Positions 1-7,937 of a DNA stretch of 13,106 bases are shown in pieces. The notes below the pieces were generated by a model that was not told where the DNA came from, did no database searches, and was given only the letters and a program-made list of their open reading frames with translations. The position numbers and the translations under genes are program-made. Position 1 is the stretch's first letter, and every line of letters begins with the position of its first letter. Source of the stretch: a bacterium (GTDB lineage: Bacteria; Cyanobacteriota; Vampirovibrionia; Gastranaerophilales; Gastranaerophilaceae). The stretch is taken from NCBI GenBank assembly GCA_024408905.1, contig JAKSUP010000017.1, forward strand, positions 1 to 13,106, given 5' to 3'.

Positions 1-2
1 AA

Positions 3-2807
3 AATGTTGTAGTAAAATTGCATAATATGCTAAAAGATACAGTTGACCAATTTAATCAACAGTTAAAAGAAGATGGTTGGGCTGAAGATTTTGCTGACGG
101 ATTTTCCAAAATTTGGAATAATCCATTAGGGGAAAAATTGGGAATAAGTACTGGTAATACTGCAGATCAAGTTAGAAAAAAAATTGCTCAACAACAAAAT
201 AATTTAATTGAATTATTCAAAGCTGCAGGTAAAGATAGAATTAAATTCGAAGCAAAGTTCGAAGAAATATATGGTGCAAAATATAATGAGCAAGCTATTA
301 ATACATATATTCAAAATCCAACTCCTGAAAATTATCAAGAAGCTTTCGGTGATAAAATAACTGATATAACAACAATAGTTCAAAAATATAAGAAATCGAA
401 TGAAACAGGTGCAAATGTCGTTAAGACTACTGCCAAAGTTAGTGCTGGCCTTGCTATCGGAGCAGCAACAGGAGGAACAGGTTTTGTTGCATTAGCAGCT
501 GCAGCCGGTGCAACAGCTGCAAGTTCAATTGTCATTGAAGAAACTGACAACATGAATATTACCGGTAATTATACAGATGCGTCAGGAAATAAAATAAAAA
601 CAGAAGGGCTTTTTAAAGAAAGCACTAATCATGCTGAAATATTAAAAGAAGCAGCCTGGGACGGAGCATCAGTTTTGGCCGGTGGGGGAGCTGGCAAAGT
701 TGCAGGAAGTGCTATAAAAGGTGCAACAACATTAGCGAAAAGTGGCAGGGCAGCTATTAACATTTTGGGCGACACTGCTGTGGGTGCTGCTAGAGAATAT
801 ACTGAAACCGGCGATGTAACCCTTGGAGGTGTTGCTGCAAATGCAATTACCAGTGGTGTTGGTTCTGCTGTAACAAGTGGTGCTGCCAAAGCTGTCGGAA
901 AGTATATCGGGCAACAAGGTGGTGTGCCTAAAACAACATCTGCAAATAGTAATACCAAAGTAAATACAACAAGCAACAATGCAGCTACAACTACAAATGC
1001 CGGCTCAAATGCAAATGCAAATTCAACAACATTAGTAAATAATGGTAAAAAAACATACGAAGCACCTGATCTTAAACAAAGTTCGTTCGAATTAGAGGAT
1101 GATATTGCTGCAAATACAGCAAGTATGTCAACGCATATAAAGACTGCTTTTAATGAAAACAATCTAAAACGAGGTTGCTTGGCAGGAAGTTCAAACGAAT
1201 TTTCTATAAAACTGGTTGAAAATAATGGCAACAAAATTGTATATATTACCAATATAGGTTCAAAACCTCGAAATATTAAAATGGAACCAAATATGACAGA
1301 GGTTATAGGGAAGGATTCTTCCGGAAGAAGTGTTATTTTAAACTCAGATGCTAACGGTACGATATCAATTGCTTATGGCGAAGCGCCTAAAGGTTTTTTC
1401 AGTAAAATAAAAAGAACTTTTGGAGTTTCAGAATATGAACCTGTAGTCGAAAATACGGCAAAACAACGACCGGTAGCAACACAACACGCACAAGACAATA
1501 GTATCGAAATTGTACAGAGAAATCCTTCAGCAAGTAACAATAGCGTAAAACAGGGTAATAGTAACGCTAAACATGAAATACAAACTTTAGGGGATAATTT
1601 TGTCAAAATAGAAGATGCAAACGTAAGTATAAAAAAAGCTTCAGACGGTGGCATAATTGTTAAGGATAGTAATGGTAATGAATTTATAACATACGTAGAT
1701 GTCGGTGAATCGAGAGTAGTCGGCATTAAATCTGACAAATCACCTGGAATTGTAATTAAAAATGTGGATGGAAAATTAGAATATTATATTCCACAACAAG
1801 GTGCTCAATCTAAAGTTCCGATTATATCAGAAAGTACAAAAAAATCGCTGGTTAATACTAAGCAAACAACGGATGTTTCATTAGGAAAATCTGATAATGC
1901 TGTAAAATCACATGTAGCCTCTACAAAGCCAAAGACAAGACAATATAAACAAAATAGCATTTCAGAAAATCAGGCGACATACAGACAAATGGCAAGAGAT
2001 GGCAAGTCGCTTGTTACAACAATTCCAAACAACGCTGACATTTCTAATATATCGTCTTTTGTTGCAAATGGGGATGTATGCAGCTTAAATGGGGAATTAT
2101 ATGTAAATGATAATGGTAATCCTGTTTTATTAAAGATGAGTCAAAAAACTTTTGATCGTTTATTTAATCCTGCAGAGTTAGGAAATATTTATCAACCGAA
2201 TAATACACAAACTTGTTCTGTGATTTCAACAATCAACAGTTCTATGGCAGTCCCAAGTGGGAGGTCAACAATTTATCAAATGTTTGAAGAAACTCCCGAT
2301 GGAATAAAGATTAATTTTAAAAATAATACTTCAGTAACATTTAATTCCGGTAGTGCAATAAATGCTCCCCACGCAAAAATGGGATCAACAGGGTTGGATA
2401 TGCTTGAACAAGGAATCCTTTTGACACATTCATCAAGTACCAGTTCTGTTTATAAAAATATTAATATAAATGAAAGAGTTGATAATTCGCCACTTATAAA
2501 ATTGGACAGAAGAGTTCAACATCCTGAAGACTATCACGTTGCAATGCATCCGGAGAAATTAATTTATGGTAAGCAATTTAAGAGTATTAAACCAACTACT
2601 ACAGAAGAAATAGAGAATATGATTAAGAATTTTGATTTGAATAATTCTGTTATGACAGGCCAGTCGTACGGTCATCAAACTGCAATGACAGCCTATAATC
2701 CGACAACTAACACATTGATTATTCATGACCAAATGGGAGGAGCATATAAAAATCGTGAAATTCCTCTTGCATCTATAATTAACAGTATCATAAGATATTC
2801 AAACTAA
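3..2807 (+). CDS. Large multidomain protein with possible C-terminal cysteine peptidase (5' end outside window)
   Basis: The frame is open to the left edge, so this is the 3' part of a longer gene; the TTG at 18 and ATG at 27 are only internal candidate starts. Residues are numbered from the codon at 18. Residues 1-130 are polar and helical. Residues 137-173 and 215-300 are Gly/Ala-rich, of the membrane-active or glycine-zipper kind. Residues 305-340 are an Asn/Thr/Ser linker. The middle is rich in Gly, Asn and beta-type segments. The last 200 residues contain Q731-T-C733, a segment at GSTGLDMLEQG resembling the helix after the calpain core, H886 in GHQTAMTAYN and D904 in IIHDQMGG. This Cys-His-Asp/Asn order and spacing fits a papain/calpain-like peptidase, but the match is loose. 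Low-complexity linkers followed by an enzymatic tail resemble secreted effectors or polymorphic toxins. No immunity-type gene follows; the next gene is convergent. The reading frame is secure, the function is not. Confidence 0.75.
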   Translation, partial: NVVVKLHNMLKDTVDQFNQQLKEDGWAEDFADGFSKIWNNPLGEKLGISTGNTADQVRKKIAQQQNNLIELFKAAGKDRIKFEAKFEEIYGAKYNEQAINTYIQNPTPENYQEAFGDKITDITTIVQKYKKSNETGANVVKTTAKVSAGLAIGAATGGTGFVALAAAAGATAASSIVIEETDNMNITGNYTDASGNKIKTEGLFKESTNHAEILKEAAWDGASVLAGGGAGKVAGSAIKGATTLAKSGRAAINILGDTAVGAAREYTETGDVTLGGVAANAITSGVGSAVTSGAAKAVGKYIGQQGGVPKTTSANSNTKVNTTSNNAATTTNAGSNANANSTTLVNNGKKTYEAPDLKQSSFELEDDIAANTASMSTHIKTAFNENNLKRGCLAGSSNEFSIKLVENNGNKIVYITNIGSKPRNIKMEPNMTEVIGKDSSGRSVILNSDANGTISIAYGEAPKGFFSKIKRTFGVSEYEPVVENTAKQRPVATQHAQDNSIEIVQRNPSASNNSVKQGNSNAKHEIQTLGDNFVKIEDANVSIKKASDGGIIVKDSNGNEFITYVDVGESRVVGIKSDKSPGIVIKNVDGKLEYYIPQQGAQSKVPIISESTKKSLVNTKQTTDVSLGKSDNAVKSHVASTKPKTRQYKQNSISENQATYRQMARDGKSLVTTIPNNADISNISSFVANGDVCSLNGELYVNDNGNPVLLKMSQKTFDRLFNPAELGNIYQPNNTQTCSVISTINSSMAVPSGRSTIYQMFEETPDGIKINFKNNTSVTFNSGSAINAPHAKMGSTGLDMLEQGILLTHSSSTSSVYKNININERVDNSPLIKLDRRVQHPEDYHVAMHPEKLIYGKQFKSIKPTTTEEIENMIKNFDLNNSVMTGQSYGHQTAMTAYNPTTNTLIIHDQMGGAYKNREIPLASIINSIIRYSN

Positions 2808-2859
2808 ATATTGTTCATATTCTTTAAATATATTTGTTCAAATTTATCTGTTATTTACG

Positions 2860-3783
2860 TTAGTCAGGTATATATTCGTAGTTTTGAGTTTTTGGTTGTA
2901 CCTGTTGTGGTTGAATTGGCTGTTGTATTTGTGGAATTTGAATATTGTTGCTTGGAGCAGGAATATTCATAGCACTATTTATAATAACATTTGGTAAATA
3001 ATTTATGCTTGACGGTCTGTATACATTTCCACCTGTGCTTTCTGCCAAGCATTTAAACCTTGTATCGTTTGATACAAGTACAACATCAATTGTTATGTCA
3101 TTTCTCATTCTGGCAAGTACATTTGCAAAGGCACAAGGATCTCCCCCACAGTTTTCGCCGCCATCTGTTATAAGAATTATCTTTTTAGGTTCGTTATAGC
3201 TAAATTTTGCAAAATCAAATGCTACAGCTTGTTGAAGTGCATAAACAAGCGGGGTTGTTCCACCTGTTGTAATATTTTGAAGTGCAGTATTTACTGACGA
3301 TAACGGTGCTATTGGAATTACTTGTTCTGAAGATGTGCAACGTCCACCTGTTGCCAAAACTTTACCACATCCTTTTTTAAATATGTATTTACCACCGTTG
3401 TTTTTTTGTACCGTAGGGTCAACATACTCCGTAATTCTTCCATAACCTGCTACACGCAAACCGAATTTTATATTTTGAGGAAGTTGTTTAACTATTGTTT
3501 GCATTGAATTTTCCATAACGCTAACCCAATTACTCATACTTCCTGAATAGTCCATAATTATTTCCACAATACCTGCTTGTCCGACGTTTTGCTGAACATT
3601 TTGTGTATAATTTTGGGTTGTATATGTATTATAAACCTGAGGTTGTGTTGTTTTGGTTTGAACGCTTTGTACCGTTCCACTTGGGGAAGTCAAAGTTCCG
3701 TTTGAATTAACCTTATATGTTGCTGCATATACGGACAATGTGCCTATTGATACCAATATTGCCAATAAGATTAATTTCTTCAT
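2860..3783 (-). CDS. Secreted von Willebrand factor A domain protein with Gln/Pro-rich tail
   Basis: 307 residues. Residues 1-21 form a classical signal peptide (MKKLILLAILVSIGTLSVYA), so the protein is exported. Residues 22-70 are a Thr/Gln/Asn-rich spacer. Residues 71-270 are a VWA domain with a complete-looking metal-ion-dependent adhesion site: D78-Y-S80-G-S82, threonine in GGTTPL (176/177) and D207 in LITDGGEN. Cysteines at 139, 149, 212, 217 and later suggest disulfides outside the cytoplasm. The last 35 residues are Gln/Pro/Ile-rich, perhaps a wall- or partner-binding tail. It is the last gene of a four-gene operon. Its ribosome-binding site (AAGGAAAG) overlaps the stop codon of the TonB-like gene 9 bases upstream, so translation is probably coupled. 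VWA domains of this class bind protein partners through a divalent metal; the ligand here is unknown. Confidence 0.9.
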   Translation of the reverse strand: MKKLILLAILVSIGTLSVYAATYKVNSNGTLTSPSGTVQSVQTKTTQPQVYNTYTTQNYTQNVQQNVGQAGIVEIIMDYSGSMSNWVSVMENSMQTIVKQLPQNIKFGLRVAGYGRITEYVDPTVQKNNGGKYIFKKGCGKVLATGGRCTSSEQVIPIAPLSSVNTALQNITTGGTTPLVYALQQAVAFDFAKFSYNEPKKIILITDGGENCGGDPCAFANVLARMRNDITIDVVLVSNDTRFKCLAESTGGNVYRPSSINYLPNVIINSAMNIPAPSNNIQIPQIQQPIQPQQVQPKTQNYEYIPD

Positions 3784-3792
3784 ATACTTTCC

Positions 3793-4674
3793 TTACCTTC
3801 TGATAACCTCTGTATCATTAAAATTATTTGCGCTTGCTCTTGTACCTGCGCCGTTTGTTGTTGCAAACTTGTATTCAACAGTTACGCTCTGTCTTTCTGT
3901 TCCGGTTGGAAATCTCAAAAATGATGCGTGATTACTATTTCTGATAACGGGAGCAATATATTGAATAGCGTACGCTGTGTATTGTGGAGTAGTTGAAGAT
4001 GTTTTTACTCCACTTATCGTTCCGTCTTTAGTAACGGTGAATGAATACTTAAAGACTGTTCCGGATGGGACTATCGGTAAATTAACTCTTGAAACAATGT
4101 TATTGTGTACATTTGCTCTCCAAGTGTTCCAAGCAATTGTTTCTTGGGCTGCTTTTTGCGCTGCTGTTTGAGTTTGTGTTTGTACCGGTTTTGGTTGTGG
4201 TTTTACGACTGTTTGTGTTGTTGGAGCTTGTGTTGTTTGAACAGGTTTTTGAACAGGTGTTACTTTTTGTTGCGTAACTTTTACAGGCTGTTCTGTTTTT
4301 ACGTTTTTGTTAGTTGTCGTAACCGGTTTTGAAACTGTTTTTGTCTGAATTGGTGTAACATGCGTTGTAACATTTTTTGTGTTATTAACGGGAGTTACTT
4401 TTGCCGTTTGTTTTTGAGCAATAGGTTTTTGTTCAACCCTCACCGGTTGAACATTTGTAGTTGTCTGAACTTGTTGTACATTAACTGTTTGAGCTTGTTT
4501 TGTTGAGTTATAGTTTTGGAGATTAACATTCTGCTTTTTATTTTCAACTTTGACATTGTTAAGTCCAAAATCCGTAACCGTAAACTGCATTTGTTTGTGC
4601 ATTTTAGGATTTACGGCAACAATGACTGTTGTTAAAACCACAAGTATAGATATAAGTACAATAATTTGTTTCAT
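3793..4674 (-). CDS. TonB/TolA-like protein: N-terminal anchor, Gln/Thr/Pro spacer, TonB C-terminal-type domain
   Basis: 293 residues. Residues 4-21 are one hydrophobic helix, probably an inner-membrane anchor. Residues 22-60 are polar. Residues 60-178 are strongly biased to Gln, Thr, Val, Pro and Lys, an extended spacer of the type TonB and TolA use to cross the periplasm. Residues 180-272 resemble the TonB/TolA C-terminal domain: a leading helix with W182 and W185, an NLP motif at 198-200, then SFTVTKDGTISGVK at 211-224, a second helix, and FPTGTERQSVTVEYKF. In known TonB proteins this fold contacts outer-membrane receptors, and ExbB/ExbD energise the anchor. Neither ExbB nor ExbD is in this window, so energy transduction is unproven. 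The gene lies 13 bases after the polytopic membrane gene and 9 before the secreted VWA gene, which points to one complex. The start has only a weak AAGG about 12 bases upstream. Confidence 0.85.
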   Translation of the reverse strand: MKQIIVLISILVVLTTVIVAVNPKMHKQMQFTVTDFGLNNVKVENKKQNVNLQNYNSTKQAQTVNVQQVQTTTNVQPVRVEQKPIAQKQTAKVTPVNNTKNVTTHVTPIQTKTVSKPVTTTNKNVKTEQPVKVTQQKVTPVQKPVQTTQAPTTQTVVKPQPKPVQTQTQTAAQKAAQETIAWNTWRANVHNNIVSRVNLPIVPSGTVFKYSFTVTKDGTISGVKTSSTTPQYTAYAIQYIAPVIRNSNHASFLRFPTGTERQSVTVEYKFATTNGAGTRASANNFNDTEVIRR

Positions 4675-4687
4675 TAAAATTCAGACC

Positions 4688-5902
4688 TTAAATCTTATCT
4701 CTTTTCGCTAGCAAGTCTTCTAAAACGTATGTATCAAACTTGGTAGAACTTAGCATATAAGTTTCAGCCAAAAGCAGAGCTGTAGGAACAGTTGCCGAAA
4801 TTATACTCAAAAGAATACCTGCCAAATCACCACCGATTTCTGTCAAGAAATAAGATGTGTTCATTGTAAATTCGATTGCAATAATTGCGCAGCCGATTAT
4901 TAATGAACGATTTTTTTCTACATCCAATTTTCTTATGGCTTGGATACCGAATATATTTAATCCGTGTACATAAATATCGCTAAATCCGTCGTTTTTGATT
5001 ACGTCAGATGCTTGTTTTTTTCTTGTAATCCAAAAAGCATTTACAAAAGAGAAGAACGCAAAAACAATCATCAAAGTTGCAAGTACCAAGAAAATAGGAC
5101 TAAATCTTAAGCCTGAAATTCTTATCCAGCCTGCAGCTTCAGGGAAACAGCTTGCTAAAGTATTAGAAACACCGTAGGCCAAAAACGGAGCTGTTAAAAC
5201 GCCTAAAATAATTTCACCGATTGATTTTAATTGAAGGTTGAATAATTTTTCTTTGATATTTTTAATTTTGTTTTCGCTAATATTATTTACGTAATTTTCA
5301 ATCCAATCTCTGTATTTATGAACAACTTTTTCTAAATCTTCTCTGTATTCATTTTTATCAAGTTCATAAAGCATTGCATGTCCGTTGAATTTGAAATATC
5401 CTGCAGCACAAGAAAGAATAACGCTCATTCCGACAAAGAATAGTGAGATTAAAATTGCAAAAGCAGGGTTTACGCTCAAATAGTAGATTAGATTTATAAC
5501 ATAGATAGCACTAAAGAAGATTGCCCCTGATGTTATCAAAAGTTTTTGAGCATTTTCTGCTGCAACTGAAGATTTAGTTTTATTTTGGTAGAAATTAAAA
5601 ACACCTTGTTTAAGTAGCAAACTCAAACCATAAACTAATATTGCAAACATAGCAAGAAGTTTTATATTCATTGGCAGATTAATAATGTTTTGAGAATCTT
5701 CTATTTTTAATCCTGTTAGGAAGTTAGAAAGCCCGAATGCTACAACAATTGAACTTACAATCATTGCAATATGTACAAAAACTGATGCATTTTTGTTTAA
5801 ATTAATTCTGTGTTTAATATCATTGATTGCAAAGCCGACTTGTTTAATAATAGAAGTTCTTTCTTCCTCAATACCGGCTTTAAAAGTATCTGTTTCTACC
5901 AT
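4688..5902 (-). CDS. Polytopic inner-membrane protein of unknown family (about eight helices)
   Basis: 404 residues. I do not recognise the family. Hydrophobic segments lie near residues 41-64, 79-98, 121-145, 147-170, 229-252, 267-293, 333-354 and 358-384. Residues 171-228 form a charged, helical, probably coiled-coil region (ELDKNEYREDLEKVV, NKIKNIKEKL) between helices four and five, and both termini are charged and likely cytoplasmic. This gives two four-helix halves around a soluble helical hairpin. A good ribosome-binding site (GGAAGG, six bases before the ATG at 5902) fixes the start. It is the second gene of the operon, 58 bases after the anchored VWA gene and 13 before the TonB-like gene. 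It may hold the complex in the membrane, filling the position ExbB/TolQ would have, but it has more helices than they do and I see no sequence similarity to them. Confidence 0.85.
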   Translation of the reverse strand: MVETDTFKAGIEEERTSIIKQVGFAINDIKHRINLNKNASVFVHIAMIVSSIVVAFGLSNFLTGLKIEDSQNIINLPMNIKLLAMFAILVYGLSLLLKQGVFNFYQNKTKSSVAAENAQKLLITSGAIFFSAIYVINLIYYLSVNPAFAILISLFFVGMSVILSCAAGYFKFNGHAMLYELDKNEYREDLEKVVHKYRDWIENYVNNISENKIKNIKEKLFNLQLKSIGEIILGVLTAPFLAYGVSNTLASCFPEAAGWIRISGLRFSPIFLVLATLMIVFAFFSFVNAFWITRKKQASDVIKNDGFSDIYVHGLNIFGIQAIRKLDVEKNRSLIIGCAIIAIEFTMNTSYFLTEIGGDLAGILLSIISATVPTALLLAETYMLSSTKFDTYVLEDLLAKRDKI

Positions 5903-5960
5903 ACCATTCCTTCCTATATCCTATATTTTTTATAACGAATTAATTTTATTTTTGTTCAAA

Positions 5961-6626
5961 TTATCTGCCGATAGCATCTAAAAATTTATTAATAACTTTT
6001 TCAGCATTAACTTCAGGTGACAAGATTAATTTTTGTTCGCCCAAAACAGGGTTTAATTTTGATTTAACCATATCGAGTTTTTGTGGATGAGCGTATACAA
6101 AAACCATTGCTAAATCAGGTGCGCTGTTTTTAACTTTTCTTACTTGGCTTGGCAGAGTATCCCAATTAACTTGTTTTGTGGTAGCACCTTCATTTTCTAA
6201 ATCACCGATTACGATTATTGCAGGGACAAAGTTGTTTTTCTTCATATCAGTTGCAAACCCAAAGGCTTTTTCAAGACCTTGACCGTAGGCTGTGCCGTTA
6301 TCTTGAGGTGCATATTGAGTAAATTCGTTCATTGATTTTGTGATTGCACGAGTATTTGCCGTACCTTCATAAATGAGGTATGCATCTTCTGATACACGAA
6401 TAATTTTAACCTGATCTTCGGGGTCGAGTCTGTTACAGACAGATTTTATAAAATTCTTTTGTTCAGGCAACTTTGCTTGGTTTGATGCAGAAGAATCAAC
6501 GACAAAGATTACACCTGCAGGATGAAAATCGTCGATTTTGATATTTTTTATTCCGTTCCATAATAGGGTTAAAACTGCAAATGTGCAGATTAAAACGACA
6601 CTTAATGTAATTATTCTCTTATCCAT
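5961..6626 (-). CDS. Membrane-anchored von Willebrand factor A domain protein
   Basis: 221 residues from the ATG at 6626, which has a clear ribosome-binding site (GGAAGG, six bases upstream). An ATG at 6671 would add 15 residues but lacks such a site and would place a polar stretch before the membrane helix. Residues 5-24 are a single hydrophobic helix without an obvious cleavage site, so the protein is probably tethered with its domain outside the cytoplasm. Residues 36-215 are a VWA domain: D44-S-S46-A-S48, T112 in NGTAYGQGL and D142 in IVIGDLENEG supply the metal-site residues. The domain is more compact than that of the secreted VWA protein at the other end of the operon, and the two are not close copies. 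It is the first gene of the operon. A TATAAT at 6663-6668, read on this strand, could be its -10 element. Confidence 0.9.
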   Translation of the reverse strand: MDKRIITLSVVLICTFAVLTLLWNGIKNIKIDDFHPAGVIFVVDSSASNQAKLPEQKNFIKSVCNRLDPEDQVKIIRVSEDAYLIYEGTANTRAITKSMNEFTQYAPQDNGTAYGQGLEKAFGFATDMKKNNFVPAIIVIGDLENEGATTKQVNWDTLPSQVRKVKNSAPDLAMVFVYAHPQKLDMVKSKLNPVLGEQKLILSPEVNAEKVINKFLDAIGR

Positions 6627-6754
6627 TATAAACCTTCCAGATTGTTTAATACTTTTACAAATATTATACATTATGAAGCGTAAATGTGAAATATATATTT
6701 ATAATGAACATTTTTTGGATTTATTCGTTAAAATATATAGTAGAGGTGATGAAA
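6627..6754. promoter_or_regulatory. Divergent intergenic region with candidate -10 elements
   Basis: This 128-base, very AT-rich gap separates the divergent VWA operon and the repeat-protein gene. On the minus strand TATAAT lies at 6668-6663, about 37 bases before the VWA start, with only a poor -35 match (TTTCAC). On the plus strand TATAAT lies at 6700-6705, about 50 bases before the repeat-protein start, also without a recognisable -35. In such AT-rich DNA these matches are weak evidence, and I see no operator palindrome. Confidence 0.3.
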
Positions 6755-7171
6755 ATGAAAAAATTTTTATTAACACTATTAGTTTTGGTTATTACTGCAA
6801 CCTACGGGCTATGCAACACAAATTCTTTTGACAAATATGGTTCTAAAACAGGTTCATACAAAACGAATGCATCCGGAACGATAACTCAGTATAATAAACG
6901 TGGGGATAAAGAATATACTTATAAGAAAACATCTTCCGGCTACACAACTTATGATAAATACGGGCAAAAAAAGGGAAGTTTCAAAACCAGTGGCAATACT
7001 ATAACCGAATACAATAAGTATGGTTCAAAAGTCGCAACATACAAAACAAACGGTAATGTTACAACTAACTATGATAAATACGGACAAAAAACAGGCTCAT
7101 ACAAAACCGATTCAACCGGACGTATAACTGAATATGACAAATACGGCAGAAAAGTAAGAAGTTATAAATAG
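6755..7171 (+). CDS. Small secreted protein made of six (Y/F)(D/N)KYG repeats
   Basis: 138 residues from the ATG at 6755. That start is preceded by AGAGGTG with six bases of spacing and gives a standard signal peptide (MKKFLLTLLVLVITATYG, cleavage near residue 18-21). An upstream ATG at 6686 would bury this signal, so I reject it. The mature protein is almost entirely tandem repeats of 20-22 residues with the pattern (Y/F)(D/N)KYG-x-K-x-GSYKT-x(3)-G-x-ITE; the second copy is degenerate (YNKRGDKEYTYKK) and the sixth is cut short. Tyr, Lys, Gly and Thr dominate and acidic residues are few, so the mature protein is basic. The pattern recalls short beta-hairpin repeats such as MORN or YD repeats, but I cannot assign it to either. 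It diverges from the VWA operon, so it may be a surface partner of it; that is inference. Confidence 0.85.
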   Translation: MKKFLLTLLVLVITATYGLCNTNSFDKYGSKTGSYKTNASGTITQYNKRGDKEYTYKKTSSGYTTYDKYGQKKGSFKTSGNTITEYNKYGSKVATYKTNGNVTTNYDKYGQKTGSYKTDSTGRITEYDKYGRKVRSYK

Positions 7172-7292
7172 GTCAAGTTTTTGTTTATTCTATTTTGATA
7201 AATTGCCTAACGCAATAAATTTATTACCCAACTGGATAATAGCCGAAATACCTACGTTTATATAATAATTAAACGAAATAGGAGAAATCGTT

Positions 7293-7937
7293 ATGGCAAA
7301 TGATAAAAAAATTTCAGTATATGTGGTAGAAGATTACTTATTAACAAGAATTACATATAAGCATGCATTTCAGGATTATGATGATGTTGAAATAATCGGT
7401 GATTTTGAAACCGCTGAAGAATGTATTGAGGCGTTGGAAAATAAACGAGCAGATGTTATTCTTATGGATTTGGGATTGCCATATATGACAGGGATAGAAG
7501 CGACAAAAATAATTCATGAAAAATATCCGGATATTAAAATTATAATATTAACTTCTCATGATAATGATGATGAAGTGTTGTCAAGTTTAGCATCCGGAGC
7601 CAATGCTTATGCACTAAAAGATATTCAAAATGAAAAACTACATAATTTAATACGTACTGTTAATGAAGGTTCTATATGGATAGATCCAAGAATTACAAAA
7701 GTTGTTCACAAAACATTTTTCAAAGCTGCACCAAAAGAAAAAGAAGATTTTAATTTGACCGAACGTGAAAAAGAAGTTTTGGATTTGTTGGTTCAAGGAC
7801 TTTCAAATACTGAAATCGCAGAAAGAATTATTGTAAGTCCGCATACCGCTAAAGCGCATGTATGTAATATTTTGACTAAATTATCAGTAACTGACAGAGT
7901 ACAAGCAGCAGTAAAGGCTACAAAATATGACTTATAA
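7293..7937 (+). CDS. NarL/LuxR-family response regulator
   Basis: 214 residues. Residues 6-125 are a receiver domain with acidic pocket E13-D14, phosphoacceptor D59 in VILMDLGLP, T87 in IIILTSHD and K109 in AYALKD, so it should accept a phosphoryl group. Residues 155-208 are a LuxR-type helix-turn-helix (LTEREKEVLDLLVQGLSNTEIAERI, then SPHTAKAHVCNILTKL), which binds DNA, usually as a dimer. The start at 7293 has AGGAGA seven bases upstream. The following histidine kinase gene begins 11 bases before this stop codon, so the two are co-translated and almost certainly cognate. A TATAAT at 7261-7266 may be a -10 element but lacks a convincing -35. The regulated genes are not identifiable here; the repeat-protein gene just upstream and the VWA operon beyond it are possible targets by proximity only. 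Confidence 0.95.
   Translation: MANDKKISVYVVEDYLLTRITYKHAFQDYDDVEIIGDFETAEECIEALENKRADVILMDLGLPYMTGIEATKIIHEKYPDIKIIILTSHDNDDEVLSSLASGANAYALKDIQNEKLHNLIRTVNEGSIWIDPRITKVVHKTFFKAAPKEKEDFNLTEREKEVLDLLVQGLSNTEIAERIIVSPHTAKAHVCNILTKLSVTDRVQAAVKATKYDL

Noticed and set aside
629..1738. Long antisense open frames opposite the large protein gene
   Set aside because: They are shadows of Ala/Gly/Asn-rich codons, lack ribosome-binding sites, and the sense frame continues unbroken.
7214..7225. Palindrome AATAAATTTATT before the response regulator gene as an operator
   Set aside because: A 12-base AT palindrome is expected by chance in DNA this AT-rich, and no second copy is seen near the promoter.
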